From: Holophagaceae bacterium UBA706
GTDB lineage: Bacteria > Acidobacteriota > Holophagae > Holophagales > Holophagaceae
NCBI GenBank assembly: GCA_002298155.1
Contig: DBME01000230.1
Span: 2,606-16,202 of the forward strand
Direction: 5' to 3'
DNA: 13,597 nt
The notes beneath the pieces were generated by a model that did not search any database, was not told where the DNA came from, and saw only the letters and a program-made list of their open reading frames with translations. Positions 1 through 6,758 of the stretch are shown piece after piece. The position numbers were made by a program, and so were the translations under genes. Numbering within the stretch: position 1 is the stretch's first letter; every line of letters starts with the position of its first letter.

Positions 1-1
1 G

Positions 2-2758
2 CACGCGGGCCGCGACGGCCGCCTCTGGATCGGCACCACCCACGGGCTGGCCCTGCGTTCGGAGGGGAGGATCCACGCCCTGGGCGAGGCGGAAGGCCTG
101 CCCCAGGCGGAGATCTTCGCGCTGGCTTCGGACAAGGACCACCGCCTGTGGGTCGCCACCGACCACGGGCTCTTCCGGCAGCGCCCGGGAAAGAACCTGG
201 CCTTCGAAAGCGCGCCGGGCTGGCCCGACAAGGGCCTTGCCCGCAGCCTCTGGATGGACGGCAACACGGTCTACGTCACCCACCAGCTAACGCTGTTCCG
301 CTACGACCTGAACGACCTGAAGGCTCCCGTGGAAGTTGCTGGCCCCTGGAAGGAGCGCCTCGACGCGGTGCTCCGGGACGGCCAGGGCCGCCTCTGGGTG
401 CGCTCCCGCGCCGGACTCTGGATGCAGCCCCAGGCGGGCGAAGCCTTCCAGGACATGAGCGCGCGCGTCCAGCCCGCCACCTACGACGGCGCCCTGCGGC
501 TCACGCCCAAGGGAACCCTGCTCATCCCCGCCGCCAACGGCCTCATGCGCGTCAAGGGCGACACCTGGGATCTCATCGACGCCTCCAAGGGCATGCCCAC
601 CCCCTACGTCAACCGCGCCATGGAGGACCGGGAAGGCTGCCTCTGGGCGGGAGGCCTCGGCCTGCACCGCACCCTGGCCCGGGAAGCCTGGCGCCAGCAC
701 ACGCACCAGGACGGCATCGCGGGCGGCGTCGTGTGGGCCATCCTCAAGGACAACAACGGACGGATCTTCGCGGGAAGCACGGGAGGGCTGCGGGAAGCCG
801 TGAACGGCGCCTGGACCCTCGTGGGCCAGACCCAGGACCAGGCCTTCCTCGCGCTGGCCCTGGCGCCGGACGGGGCCCTCTGGATGGGCGGCGCGCCCGC
901 GCGCCTCAGGCGCTGGATGCCCGGCACCTCCCAGTGGCTGGAACTGCCCAAACCGACGTCCACCATCACCTGCATGGCCTTCGACGCCCAGGGGACCCTC
1001 TGGGTCGGCACCCGCCGCCAGGGCCTCTTCCAGGTCGTCAAGAACGGCGCCTCCTACGACGTGAACCCCATGGTGCTGCCCGGCATGCACCCCGATGAGC
1101 GCATCCAGAGCATGATCAAGGGCGTCAACGGACGCCTGTGGGTGGCCACGGCCAACGGCCTGCTGGTCCAGGAGAACGGCACCTGGCGCCGCCTGGACAA
1201 GGAGCAGGGGCTGGACAGCCTGAACCTCTTCAGCGTCTTCGAACCCACGGACGGCGACCTCTGGGTCAGCTACCAGGACGTCCAGGGGCTGTGCCGCTAC
1301 CGCTACGAGGGCGGCCGGCTCGTGCCCCGGGAGCGCCTGGACAAGTCCCGGGGCTTCCAGGCCCGCAGGGCCTACTTCATGCGCAACGACGCCCTGGGCC
1401 GCATGTGGGTGGGCACCTCCCAGGGTGCGACCTTCTACGACGGTTCCGCCTTCCATTCCTTCACGGTGGCCGACGGGCTGCCCGGGGACGAATGCAACGG
1501 CAGCGCCTTCCTGGCCGAACCCAACGGCGACGTGTGGGTGGGGACCCTGGGCGGCCTGGCGCACTTCCGCAAGGACCTGTACGAAGGCACGCCCAAGCCG
1601 CCCGCGTCGTTCGTGATGTCGGCGCAGTACGGCGACAAGCTCCTGCCCTACCCCGTCCCCGCCAACCTCCACATCGCCAAGCGCGACGCCAACATCGAGT
1701 TCCGCTTCACCGGGCTCAGCTACCAGCATGAGAACCGCGTGGTGCACCAGGTGCGCCTGGTGGGGCTCGAGGACGCGTGGCGCGACACGGACATCCGCCA
1801 GGCGCGCTACACCAACCTGGGGCCGGGATCCTACCGCTTCGAGGTGCGCGCCGGCTTCGGTGACGGCACCTGGGGCCCCGTGGCGTCGCTGACCTTCCGC
1901 GTGCTCCCCGCGTGGTACCAGACATGGTGGTTCCGCACCCTGGCCGTGCTCGGCTTCGCCGGTCTCGTCGTGCTCGTGGTCCGCCTGCGCATGGCCGCCC
2001 TCAAGAGCCGCAACCTCGAGCTGGAATCCCTGGTGGAAGCCCGCACCCACGCCCTGGCCGAGGCCAACGAGACCCTCAAGCAGCTGACGGTGACCGACCC
2101 CCTCACGGGCCTCAAGAACCGCCGCTTCCTGGACCTGACCATCGAGGACGACCTGGCCCAGGTCCACCGCGACTACCAGACCATCTTCCGCAACCAGGCC
2201 CACCGCATGCCGAGCAACGTCGACATGATCTTCTTCATGGTCGATCTCGACCGCTTCAAGCTGGTCAACGACACCTACGGCCACGCCGCCGGCGACCTCC
2301 TGCTCAAGCAGGTCCGGGACCGCCTGCTGGAGGCCGTGCGTGATTCGGACACCGTCGTGCGTTGGGGCGGTGAGGAGTTCCTGGTGGTGGCCCGGCACAC
2401 GGACCGTCATCAGGCGGACATCCTCGCCTCCCGCATCCTCGAACTGGTCCGGTCGCGGCCCTTCGACCTGGGCAACGGCGTGCAGATCACCAAGACCTGC
2501 TCCCTGGGCTACTGCCCCTACCCCACCGTGCCCTCGCGCCCCGACGCCCTCAACTGGCAGAAGGTCGTGGAAGTGGCGGACCGCTGCCTCTACGCCGCCA
2601 AGCAGAGCGGCCGCGACGGCTGGGTGGGCATCCAGGGCCAGTGCATCGAGCCCGAGTCGGTGTTCCACTTCCTGGAGGCGCCCGAGGACGAGATCTCCAA
2701 GGACCGCCACGACCTGCGCACCAGCTTCCCGAGCATCGAGAGCCTGCGCTGGAGCTGA
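2..2758 (+). CDS. Beta-propeller sensor diguanylate cyclase (Reg_prop - Y_Y_Y - TM - GGDEF), 5' partial
   Basis: The frame is open from base 2, and residues before the first internal Met (254) already read as propeller blades, so the start lies outside the window; 918 residues are visible. About eleven blades end in a W-[VIA]-[GA]-T-x-x-G-L-like motif (for example RLWIGTTHGL near 20, RLWVATANGL near 1133, DVWVGTLGGL near 1530). A Y_Y_Y-type beta domain follows (about 1691-1905), then one membrane helix (about 1925-1987), a short coiled coil (about 1995-2085) and a GGDEF domain (about 2090-2630). The active-site motif is GGEEF at 2366-2380, and the RxxD inhibitory site (RDSD) lies at 2339-2350 with the usual five-residue spacing. 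The family makes c-di-GMP from two GTP. I infer a periplasmic propeller that senses an unknown ligand and a cytoplasmic cyclase that is catalytically competent and product-inhibited. It ends 41 bases before the zinc-ribbon gene with no terminator between, so it probably heads that operon. Confidence 0.93.
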   Translation, partial: HAGRDGRLWIGTTHGLALRSEGRIHALGEAEGLPQAEIFALASDKDHRLWVATDHGLFRQRPGKNLAFESAPGWPDKGLARSLWMDGNTVYVTHQLTLFRYDLNDLKAPVEVAGPWKERLDAVLRDGQGRLWVRSRAGLWMQPQAGEAFQDMSARVQPATYDGALRLTPKGTLLIPAANGLMRVKGDTWDLIDASKGMPTPYVNRAMEDREGCLWAGGLGLHRTLAREAWRQHTHQDGIAGGVVWAILKDNNGRIFAGSTGGLREAVNGAWTLVGQTQDQAFLALALAPDGALWMGGAPARLRRWMPGTSQWLELPKPTSTITCMAFDAQGTLWVGTRRQGLFQVVKNGASYDVNPMVLPGMHPDERIQSMIKGVNGRLWVATANGLLVQENGTWRRLDKEQGLDSLNLFSVFEPTDGDLWVSYQDVQGLCRYRYEGGRLVPRERLDKSRGFQARRAYFMRNDALGRMWVGTSQGATFYDGSAFHSFTVADGLPGDECNGSAFLAEPNGDVWVGTLGGLAHFRKDLYEGTPKPPASFVMSAQYGDKLLPYPVPANLHIAKRDANIEFRFTGLSYQHENRVVHQVRLVGLEDAWRDTDIRQARYTNLGPGSYRFEVRAGFGDGTWGPVASLTFRVLPAWYQTWWFRTLAVLGFAGLVVLVVRLRMAALKSRNLELESLVEARTHALAEANETLKQLTVTDPLTGLKNRRFLDLTIEDDLAQVHRDYQTIFRNQAHRMPSNVDMIFFMVDLDRFKLVNDTYGHAAGDLLLKQVRDRLLEAVRDSDTVVRWGGEEFLVVARHTDRHQADILASRILELVRSRPFDLGNGVQITKTCSLGYCPYPTVPSRPDALNWQKVVEVADRCLYAAKQSGRDGWVGIQGQCIEPESVFHFLEAPEDEISKDRHDLRTSFPSIESLRWS

Positions 2759-2786
2759 TCCGGCCCCGCCCAGGGCAACCATCCTG

Positions 2787-2802
2787 CCAGGAGTCCAACG
2801 TG
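2787..2802 (+). promoter_or_regulatory. Ribosome binding site deciding the GTG start
   Basis: The segment CCAGGAG at 2787-2793 is followed by a six-base spacer and GTG at 2800. No ATG in this frame lies between the upstream stop (2758) and the start of the conserved-looking sequence. This fixes the zinc-ribbon protein at 138 residues. Confidence 0.7.
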
Positions 2803-3216
2803 TTCAATGAACAAACGGGAACGATCGAGTTCCCGCAGCCCCGCAACATCGTCTTCGATGCCCTCATCCACACCGTGGCCCGGCTTCCCAAGTTCAGCAT
2901 CTCCTTCGCCGACCCCCTGGGCGGCAGGGTCACGGTCAAGTCCGGCATGACCCTACTGTCCTGGGGCGAGACGATTCCCATGACGCTGCACGACACGCCC
3001 TCCGGGGGCACCCTGGTGCGCATCGTCTCCGCCCTGAACTTCGGCCTCGTGGACTGGGGGAAGAACCGCCAGAACATCGAGGTCATCATGAACAACCTCG
3101 CCTTGAACCTGCGCGCCCAGGCGCCGGCCGCGGCCCGGTTCTGCACCCACTGCGGGCAGGCCCTGACGGGGCCGGCACGGTTCTGCCCGCAGTGCGGGCA
3201 GGGGGTGTCCGCATGA
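2800..3216 (+). CDS. Small protein with C-terminal zinc ribbon
   Basis: The protein is 138 residues from a GTG start. GTG at 2800 is chosen because AGGAG (2789-2793) sits six bases upstream; in-frame codons further upstream lie inside the cyclase gene. Residues 1-105 look like a compact alpha/beta domain (amphipathic helix near 17-29, beta-rich 31-77, helix 91-106) that I do not recognise. Residues 115-132 carry CxxC-x10-CxxC (FCTHCG and FCPQCG), a classic four-cysteine zinc ribbon. No signal peptide or membrane segment is seen, so it is probably cytoplasmic. Its TGA overlaps the ATG of the TPR gene (ATGA at 3213-3216), implying translational coupling and perhaps a physical partnership. The function is unknown; the ribbon could mediate protein or nucleic-acid binding. 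Confidence 0.85.
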   Translation: MFNEQTGTIEFPQPRNIVFDALIHTVARLPKFSISFADPLGGRVTVKSGMTLLSWGETIPMTLHDTPSGGTLVRIVSALNFGLVDWGKNRQNIEVIMNNLALNLRAQAPAAARFCTHCGQALTGPARFCPQCGQGVSA

Positions 3217-5165
3217 GCCTCCTCGGGAGGATCTTCGGTGGCAAGGCACCCGCGGCACCTGCTCCCCCCGCGCCCTCCGAGCCCGTGGATCCGGCCCAGG
3301 ACCCCAACATGATCCGCGTCTTCGACGGTTATGGCCGGGAGATGTTCGTCCCCAAGGCGGAGTGGAGGGATAAGGTCCTGATGGGCCACCTCCAGAAGGT
3401 GTGGAACGAGCCGGACGGGCTGTTCTCCGCCCTGGTCCAGGCGCTCCAGGACGGGTTCGCGGCCGACCTGGGCGATGCCGCGAAGCAGCTGGCGGCCATC
3501 GATCCGGATCCGGAGCGCGGGGCCGTGGTGCTGGCCAACGTGCTCCGGGAGCAGGGCCGGGGCGCAGAATCCGCGGAGGTGCTGCGGCGCCACATCGAGC
3601 GCCACGGCGAATCCGGACTGATCCTCACGAACCTGGCCAAGGTCCAGGACGGGGCGGATGCCCAGCTCCGAACCCTTTGGCGGGGCCTGGAACTGGATCC
3701 CAACGGCGAGAACGCCGTCGGGTGGTATCAGATGGCCCACCGCGAGCAGGGCGGCCCTGAGGCGGGTCTGGAGGCCCTGCGGCGCATCGCCGCGCTTCCC
3801 GGGAGCTGGCGGGCCCAGATGTGGCTCGGCAGGGCCGCGCTGGAGAACCAGGACCTGCCCATGGCCATGGGGCTCTATCGCCAGGCCCTGGAACGGGCCC
3901 CGCGCCCGGCGCCCCCCGACCTGCTCATGCAGGTGAGCGGGGATCTGGGGAAGGCCGGGCACCTGGAGGAGATCCTGCGTCTGGTCGAGCCGGCGTTCAT
4001 CCTCGCCGTGCACGGGCTCCAGGTGGGCAACAACCTCATCAAGGCGAACCTGGACCTGGGCCGCCTCGACGCCGCAAACGAGCTGGTCCAGGGGCTCTAT
4101 GCCCAGCACCGCCCGGACTGGAAGCAGACACTCTCCTTCTGGGACAACGAGATCGCCAAGGCACGCGCCGCGGCCACCCCGGTGGATGAGGAAGGCCCCA
4201 TGGAAGGGACGCTTCTGACCATCGAAGGGCCCGTGTGGCTGCCCGAGGCGTCTCCGGCCCGGACGCTCTTCCCCAAGGCGCCGGGGGAGGCGGTGGAGGT
4301 CGTCTTCCTGGGAGGTTCCGCCGAGGTGGCCCATGCCAGCCAGAAGCCCGTCCATCAGGTGAGTGACGCGGTGGGCCGCCTGTCACGCGCGCTGCCGCTC
4401 TTCCTGGCGGAGCAGGTGCAGTTCCGCACCAGCGCCCAGGCCAAGACCCTGCAGCCGTGGCTGATGGCGCCCCATTCGGGCTTCATTCTCCAGGGCGAGA
4501 CCTGGACCGACGCCGACGCCGCGGGGCATGCCCGCCAGGTGCTGGCAGGCGAGGGCTACGTGGTGATCACGCACCTGAAGGCGGCCCATGAACCCTGGGA
4601 GGCGGAGCTGCGGCTCGTGCGGGCCGGCGATGGCGCCTGCGTGGCCACCGCCCGGGCCTCGTTCCCGTCGGACCGTCCGCTCATGGGGATCCCGCGTCTG
4701 GCCGAGGACCTGCTCAAGGCCCTCACGGCCCATGCCGGCGTAGGAAGTGCGCCCAAGCCAGGCGCCTACCAGGTGCCAGGGGACAAGGATTTCATCGCCT
4801 ACCTGGTGCGCATGGAGCAGCTGCTCGCGGTGCGCTGCTCAAACCTGGAGGGCACGAAACCGGGCTTTCTGTCGGGCGAGCGCGACATCCTCGACGGGAA
4901 TCTGCAGCTTTGCCTGAACCAGCCGGGAAACCCGACGGCACGCATCCTCCTGCTGCAGACATGCCTATCCATGAAGATCGGACGGCCGGAGATCGTGGAG
5001 GAATACCGCGGGCGTATCGGGAAGCTGCAGGCGGAGCATCCGCTGCTGAGGCCGGCGCGGGAGGTGGTGGAGGGGCTCTTCGGGGTGGTATTCTGCGATT
5101 TCCCGCTACAAGAAGGGACCGGGCTAATCGCCAACCAAACTACAGGATTGAAGGGCTTGGAATGA
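3213..5165 (+). CDS. Tetratricopeptide-repeat protein, 650 aa
   Basis: The start is the ATG at 3213, which overlaps the preceding stop and has AGGGGG at 3200-3205 seven bases upstream; a GTG at 3192 is in frame but less likely. After a Pro/Ala-rich N-terminus (residues 11-30) comes a short conserved-looking segment (MIRVFDGYGREMF, 33-45). TPR-like helix pairs span about 75-320, with LARxxLExQDxxxAxxLYRxAL-type spacing near 205-228. A mixed alpha/beta region of unknown type covers about 325-520, and further helical repeats cover 530-625. There is no signal peptide or membrane helix, so a cytoplasmic scaffold role is the simplest reading. The last roughly 23 codons (from about 5097) use AT-richer codons such as CTA, CAA, ACA and TTG, unlike the rest, and the stop overlaps the next gene (ATGA at 5162-5165). 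Partners are unknown; the tight coupling points to its two neighbours. Confidence 0.88.
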   Translation: MSLLGRIFGGKAPAAPAPPAPSEPVDPAQDPNMIRVFDGYGREMFVPKAEWRDKVLMGHLQKVWNEPDGLFSALVQALQDGFAADLGDAAKQLAAIDPDPERGAVVLANVLREQGRGAESAEVLRRHIERHGESGLILTNLAKVQDGADAQLRTLWRGLELDPNGENAVGWYQMAHREQGGPEAGLEALRRIAALPGSWRAQMWLGRAALENQDLPMAMGLYRQALERAPRPAPPDLLMQVSGDLGKAGHLEEILRLVEPAFILAVHGLQVGNNLIKANLDLGRLDAANELVQGLYAQHRPDWKQTLSFWDNEIAKARAAATPVDEEGPMEGTLLTIEGPVWLPEASPARTLFPKAPGEAVEVVFLGGSAEVAHASQKPVHQVSDAVGRLSRALPLFLAEQVQFRTSAQAKTLQPWLMAPHSGFILQGETWTDADAAGHARQVLAGEGYVVITHLKAAHEPWEAELRLVRAGDGACVATARASFPSDRPLMGIPRLAEDLLKALTAHAGVGSAPKPGAYQVPGDKDFIAYLVRMEQLLAVRCSNLEGTKPGFLSGERDILDGNLQLCLNQPGNPTARILLLQTCLSMKIGRPEIVEEYRGRIGKLQAEHPLLRPAREVVEGLFGVVFCDFPLQEGTGLIANQTTGLKGLE

Positions 5166-5551
5166 CGGCTAAATTGAACAAGGTGTGCGCCGTCCTGATT
5201 GCTGCGGGGATCTCCGCCCCACCCGCCAGTGCCCATAGTTCATCTGATTTTGTTCCGATGTTCGTGGCCATGCCCCTTGGGCAGGTTGCCGCCATGGGGA
5301 CCCTCATCCTGGTGGCGATGAAGCTGCGACAAAGCCGGGTTGTTCTGGCCGTAACCGTCGGTGGCTCCATCCTTACCACGCTCCTGGCATGGCACTTCAG
5401 ATTCCCTTTCCTTGATTCAGCCCTTTCAAATCTGCCGGGCAGTCTCACGGTCGCGGTTTTGGGATTTCTTCTTTACGGGCTGGTTACCACCTTTGTCGGT
5501 GGGGCGGTTGCAGGTTGGGTAGTGCGGCTACTGGCACACCTGGACACCTAG
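5162..5551 (+). CDS. Small membrane protein with signal peptide and about three TM helices
   Basis: The protein is 129 residues, starting at the ATG that overlaps the TPR stop, with AAGGG at 5151-5155 six bases upstream. The N-terminus (MTAKLNKVCAVLIAAGISAPPASA) is a typical signal peptide with a likely cut after ASA at residue 24. Hydrophobic stretches follow at about 30-53, 58-78 and 95-122, the last rich in Gly/Val. No catalytic or metal-binding motif is apparent and I do not recognise a family. The base composition is clearly lower in G+C than in the upstream genes (31 of 60 at 5401-5460), and codons are less biased, suggesting a different origin from the operon it joins. It is probably an inner-membrane protein. 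It converges on the VOC gene, with 54 bases between the two stops. Confidence 0.72.
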   Translation: MTAKLNKVCAVLIAAGISAPPASAHSSSDFVPMFVAMPLGQVAAMGTLILVAMKLRQSRVVLAVTVGGSILTTLLAWHFRFPFLDSALSNLPGSLTVAVLGFLLYGLVTTFVGGAVAGWVVRLLAHLDT

Positions 5552-5576
5552 GCCACACAGAAGGCCAGGTGAAGCC
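5533..5576. terminator. Possible terminator stem between convergent genes
   Basis: CACCTGG (5537-5543) and CCAGGTG (5565-5571) are perfect inverted arms around a 21-base loop. They are extended outward by GGC (5533-5535) and GCC (5574-5576) across a small internal loop. The stem lies at the 3' end of the membrane-protein gene and ahead of the VOC stop, where a shared terminator would be expected. The loop is long and no T-run follows on either strand, so the call is weak. Confidence 0.3.
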
Positions 5577-5605
5577 GAGAAGAAAACCCGGCCCATTGCA
5601 TTCCG

Positions 5606-6049
5606 TTATTTAGGTCCGAGTTCCTGGGCGAGCCCGATGATGATTCCTTCGGGGCCCCGGATGTAGCAGAGGCGGTAGGAATCTTCGTACTGAGCGACTT
5701 TTCCGACAAGCTCCGCGCCGAGTCTGCCGAGCCGCGAGAGCGTATCGTCGAGGTCCTCTACCGCGAACATGACGCGAAGGTAACCGAGGGCATTCACCGG
5801 GGCGCCCCGGTGATCAGCGACCACCGGCGGGGCTAGGAAGCGGGAAAGTTCGAGCCGGCCATGACCGTCGGGCGTGGCCATCATGGCGATCGCGACGCGC
5901 ATCGCGCTCAATCCCGTGACGTCATCTGCCCAGTCGCCCTCGATGGGGGCGCGCCCCTCGAGCTTGAGGCCGAGTTCGGAGAAGAAGGTGATGGCGCTTT
6001 CAAGGTCTTCCACCACGATGCCGACGTTATCCATGCGCTTGATGGTCAT
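5606..6049 (-). CDS. VOC (glyoxalase/bleomycin-resistance fold) family protein
   Basis: The protein is 147 residues. The ATG at 6049 is chosen because AAGGA (6060-6056 on this strand) lies six bases upstream and the next residues (MDNVGIVVEDLESAITFF) begin the first VOC repeat. The frame continues upstream to 6196, but with non-family sequence. Two beta-alpha-beta-beta-beta modules are seen at about 5-70 and 88-143. Features typical of one widespread VOC subgroup are EGDW (37-40), a MMATPDGHGRLELSRF stretch (56-71), QYEDSYRLCY (120-129) and the RGPEGIII end. Of the four positions that usually bind metal in this superfamily, only Glu67 looks retained; Asn8, Arg92 and Gly139 replace the usual His/Glu. 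The family includes lyases, dioxygenases and drug-binding proteins; the substrate here is unknown. It is divergent from the EthD-like gene across a 290-base gap. Confidence 0.9.
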   Translation of the reverse strand: MTIKRMDNVGIVVEDLESAITFFSELGLKLEGRAPIEGDWADDVTGLSAMRVAIAMMATPDGHGRLELSRFLAPPVVADHRGAPVNALGYLRVMFAVEDLDDTLSRLGRLGAELVGKVAQYEDSYRLCYIRGPEGIIIGLAQELGPK

Positions 6050-6339
6050 GAGGAGTCCTTGGCCAGGCACCCATTGAAACCCAGACTGCCCCCCCTTCCA
6101 ACCGGCCACATGTAATTTCCAGCTCGGTTGCCGCGGTCGGTCGCACCTACGCCCTTTCGCACCGAGGCGGGCTTGTAGATTTCCTCCTCGACCCATCCAC
6201 TATTCCCAAAAGGTCCCTTCCACGTATGCCAATGCCACCCTTTCAAATTTTGGATCTCCACCCGCACCCCTAGGCAGGTAGCATTTCCCCCAACCTGGAA
6301 CCCACCGCGCCCTTCCCCAACAACCTTCCCGAGACGCCC
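6050..6339. other. 290-base gap between divergent VOC and EthD genes
   Basis: Both flanking genes must be expressed from this stretch, yet I find no convincing -35/-10 pair on either strand. G+C is lower than in most of the window (31 of 60 at 6241-6300). On the minus strand a frame stays open across the whole gap to a stop at 6046-6048, and its Trp-rich, fairly protein-like translation could be a gene remnant. A seven-C run lies at 6089-6095. No tRNA, repeat or strong hairpin is apparent. Confidence 0.5.
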
Positions 6340-6663
6340 ATGGTCACCATCAGCATCCTCTACCCCAACAAGCCCAACGCCCGCTTCGACCTGCGCTACT
6401 ACATAGAGAAGCACATGCCCATGTCCATCGAGCTGCTGAGCGCGCACCCGGGCTTCCGGGGCGTCTCCGTGGAGCAGGGGCTCGGCGGGGTGGAGCCGGG
6501 GACGGTGGCTCCCTTCATTGCCGTGTGCCTGTTCCGGTTCGACTCCCTGGACAGCTTCCTGGCGGCCTTCATGCCCCACGCGGCGACGCTCCAGGGGGAC
6601 ATGCCGAACTACACCGACATCGAACCGATCATCCAGTTCAACGAGGTCCTCATCTCCCGCTGA
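6340..6663 (+). CDS. EthD-family (dimeric alpha/beta barrel) protein
   Basis: The protein is 107 residues, the usual length for this family. The N-terminus MVTISILYPNKPNARFDL followed by YYIEKHMPMSIELL matches the EthD pattern (a beta strand, then Y-Y-x-x-x-H-M-P), with His at residue 25. The later segment FDSLDSFLAAF..PHAATLQGDMPNYTDIEPIIQ is also typical. EthD was named from ethyl tert-butyl ether degradation clusters, but most homologues are of unknown function and related folds include monooxygenases and dehydratases, so no substrate is assigned. The Shine-Dalgarno upstream of ATG 6340 is poor (only GAG in CCCGAGACG). It stands alone on the plus strand, with 95 bases before the ankyrin gene. 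Confidence 0.9.
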   Translation: MVTISILYPNKPNARFDLRYYIEKHMPMSIELLSAHPGFRGVSVEQGLGGVEPGTVAPFIAVCLFRFDSLDSFLAAFMPHAATLQGDMPNYTDIEPIIQFNEVLISR

Positions 6664-6675
6664 AAATCGGGGTTC

Positions 6676-6704
6676 TTCAGGCCTTGTGACATACCTTTTA
6701 CAAT
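6676..6704 (+). promoter_or_regulatory. Candidate promoter for the ankyrin gene
   Basis: TACAAT (6699-6704) matches five of six bases of the sigma-70 -10 box. TTCAGG (6676-6681) lies 17 bases upstream but matches only three of six bases of the -35 box. Transcription would begin near 6711, about 48 bases before the ATG at 6759. The segment is the AT-richest part of the 95-base gap. This rests on pattern matching only. Confidence 0.35.
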
Positions 6705-6758
6705 TCGCCCGCTCGACGGTGCCAACCTTGGGTAACTCATCCAAGTCCGGAGCACCCC

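Noticed and set aside
287..2782. Minus-strand open frame of 831 codons opposite the diguanylate cyclase
   Set aside because: Its translation is His/Val/Gly/Ala-rich with no domain signature, while the plus strand encodes clear propeller, Y_Y_Y and GGDEF motifs. Long antisense frames are expected in such GC-rich genes.
2759..2799. c-di-GMP riboswitch or terminator between the cyclase and zinc-ribbon genes
   Set aside because: The gap is only 41 bases, too short for a GEMM riboswitch, and I see no stem followed by a T-run.
3504..3513. Ten-base palindrome CCGGATCCGG in the TPR gene
   Set aside because: It is explained by the repeated Asp-Pro codons (D-P-D-P) and has no arms beyond ten bases or neighbouring copies.
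2550..4355. Minus-strand open frame of about 600 codons opposite the zinc-ribbon and TPR genes
   Set aside because: It spans two well-supported plus-strand genes joined by an ATGA overlap and shows no recognisable domain or ribosome site.
5513..5525. GTTGGGT resembling an integron attC core in the low-GC block
   Set aside because: It lies inside the membrane-protein coding sequence, no matching partner core or imperfect palindrome surrounds it, and no integrase is present.
6050..6196. N-terminal extension of the VOC protein to an in-frame start at 6196
   Set aside because: The added 49 residues do not resemble the family, and a good Shine-Dalgarno sits six bases before the ATG at 6049.
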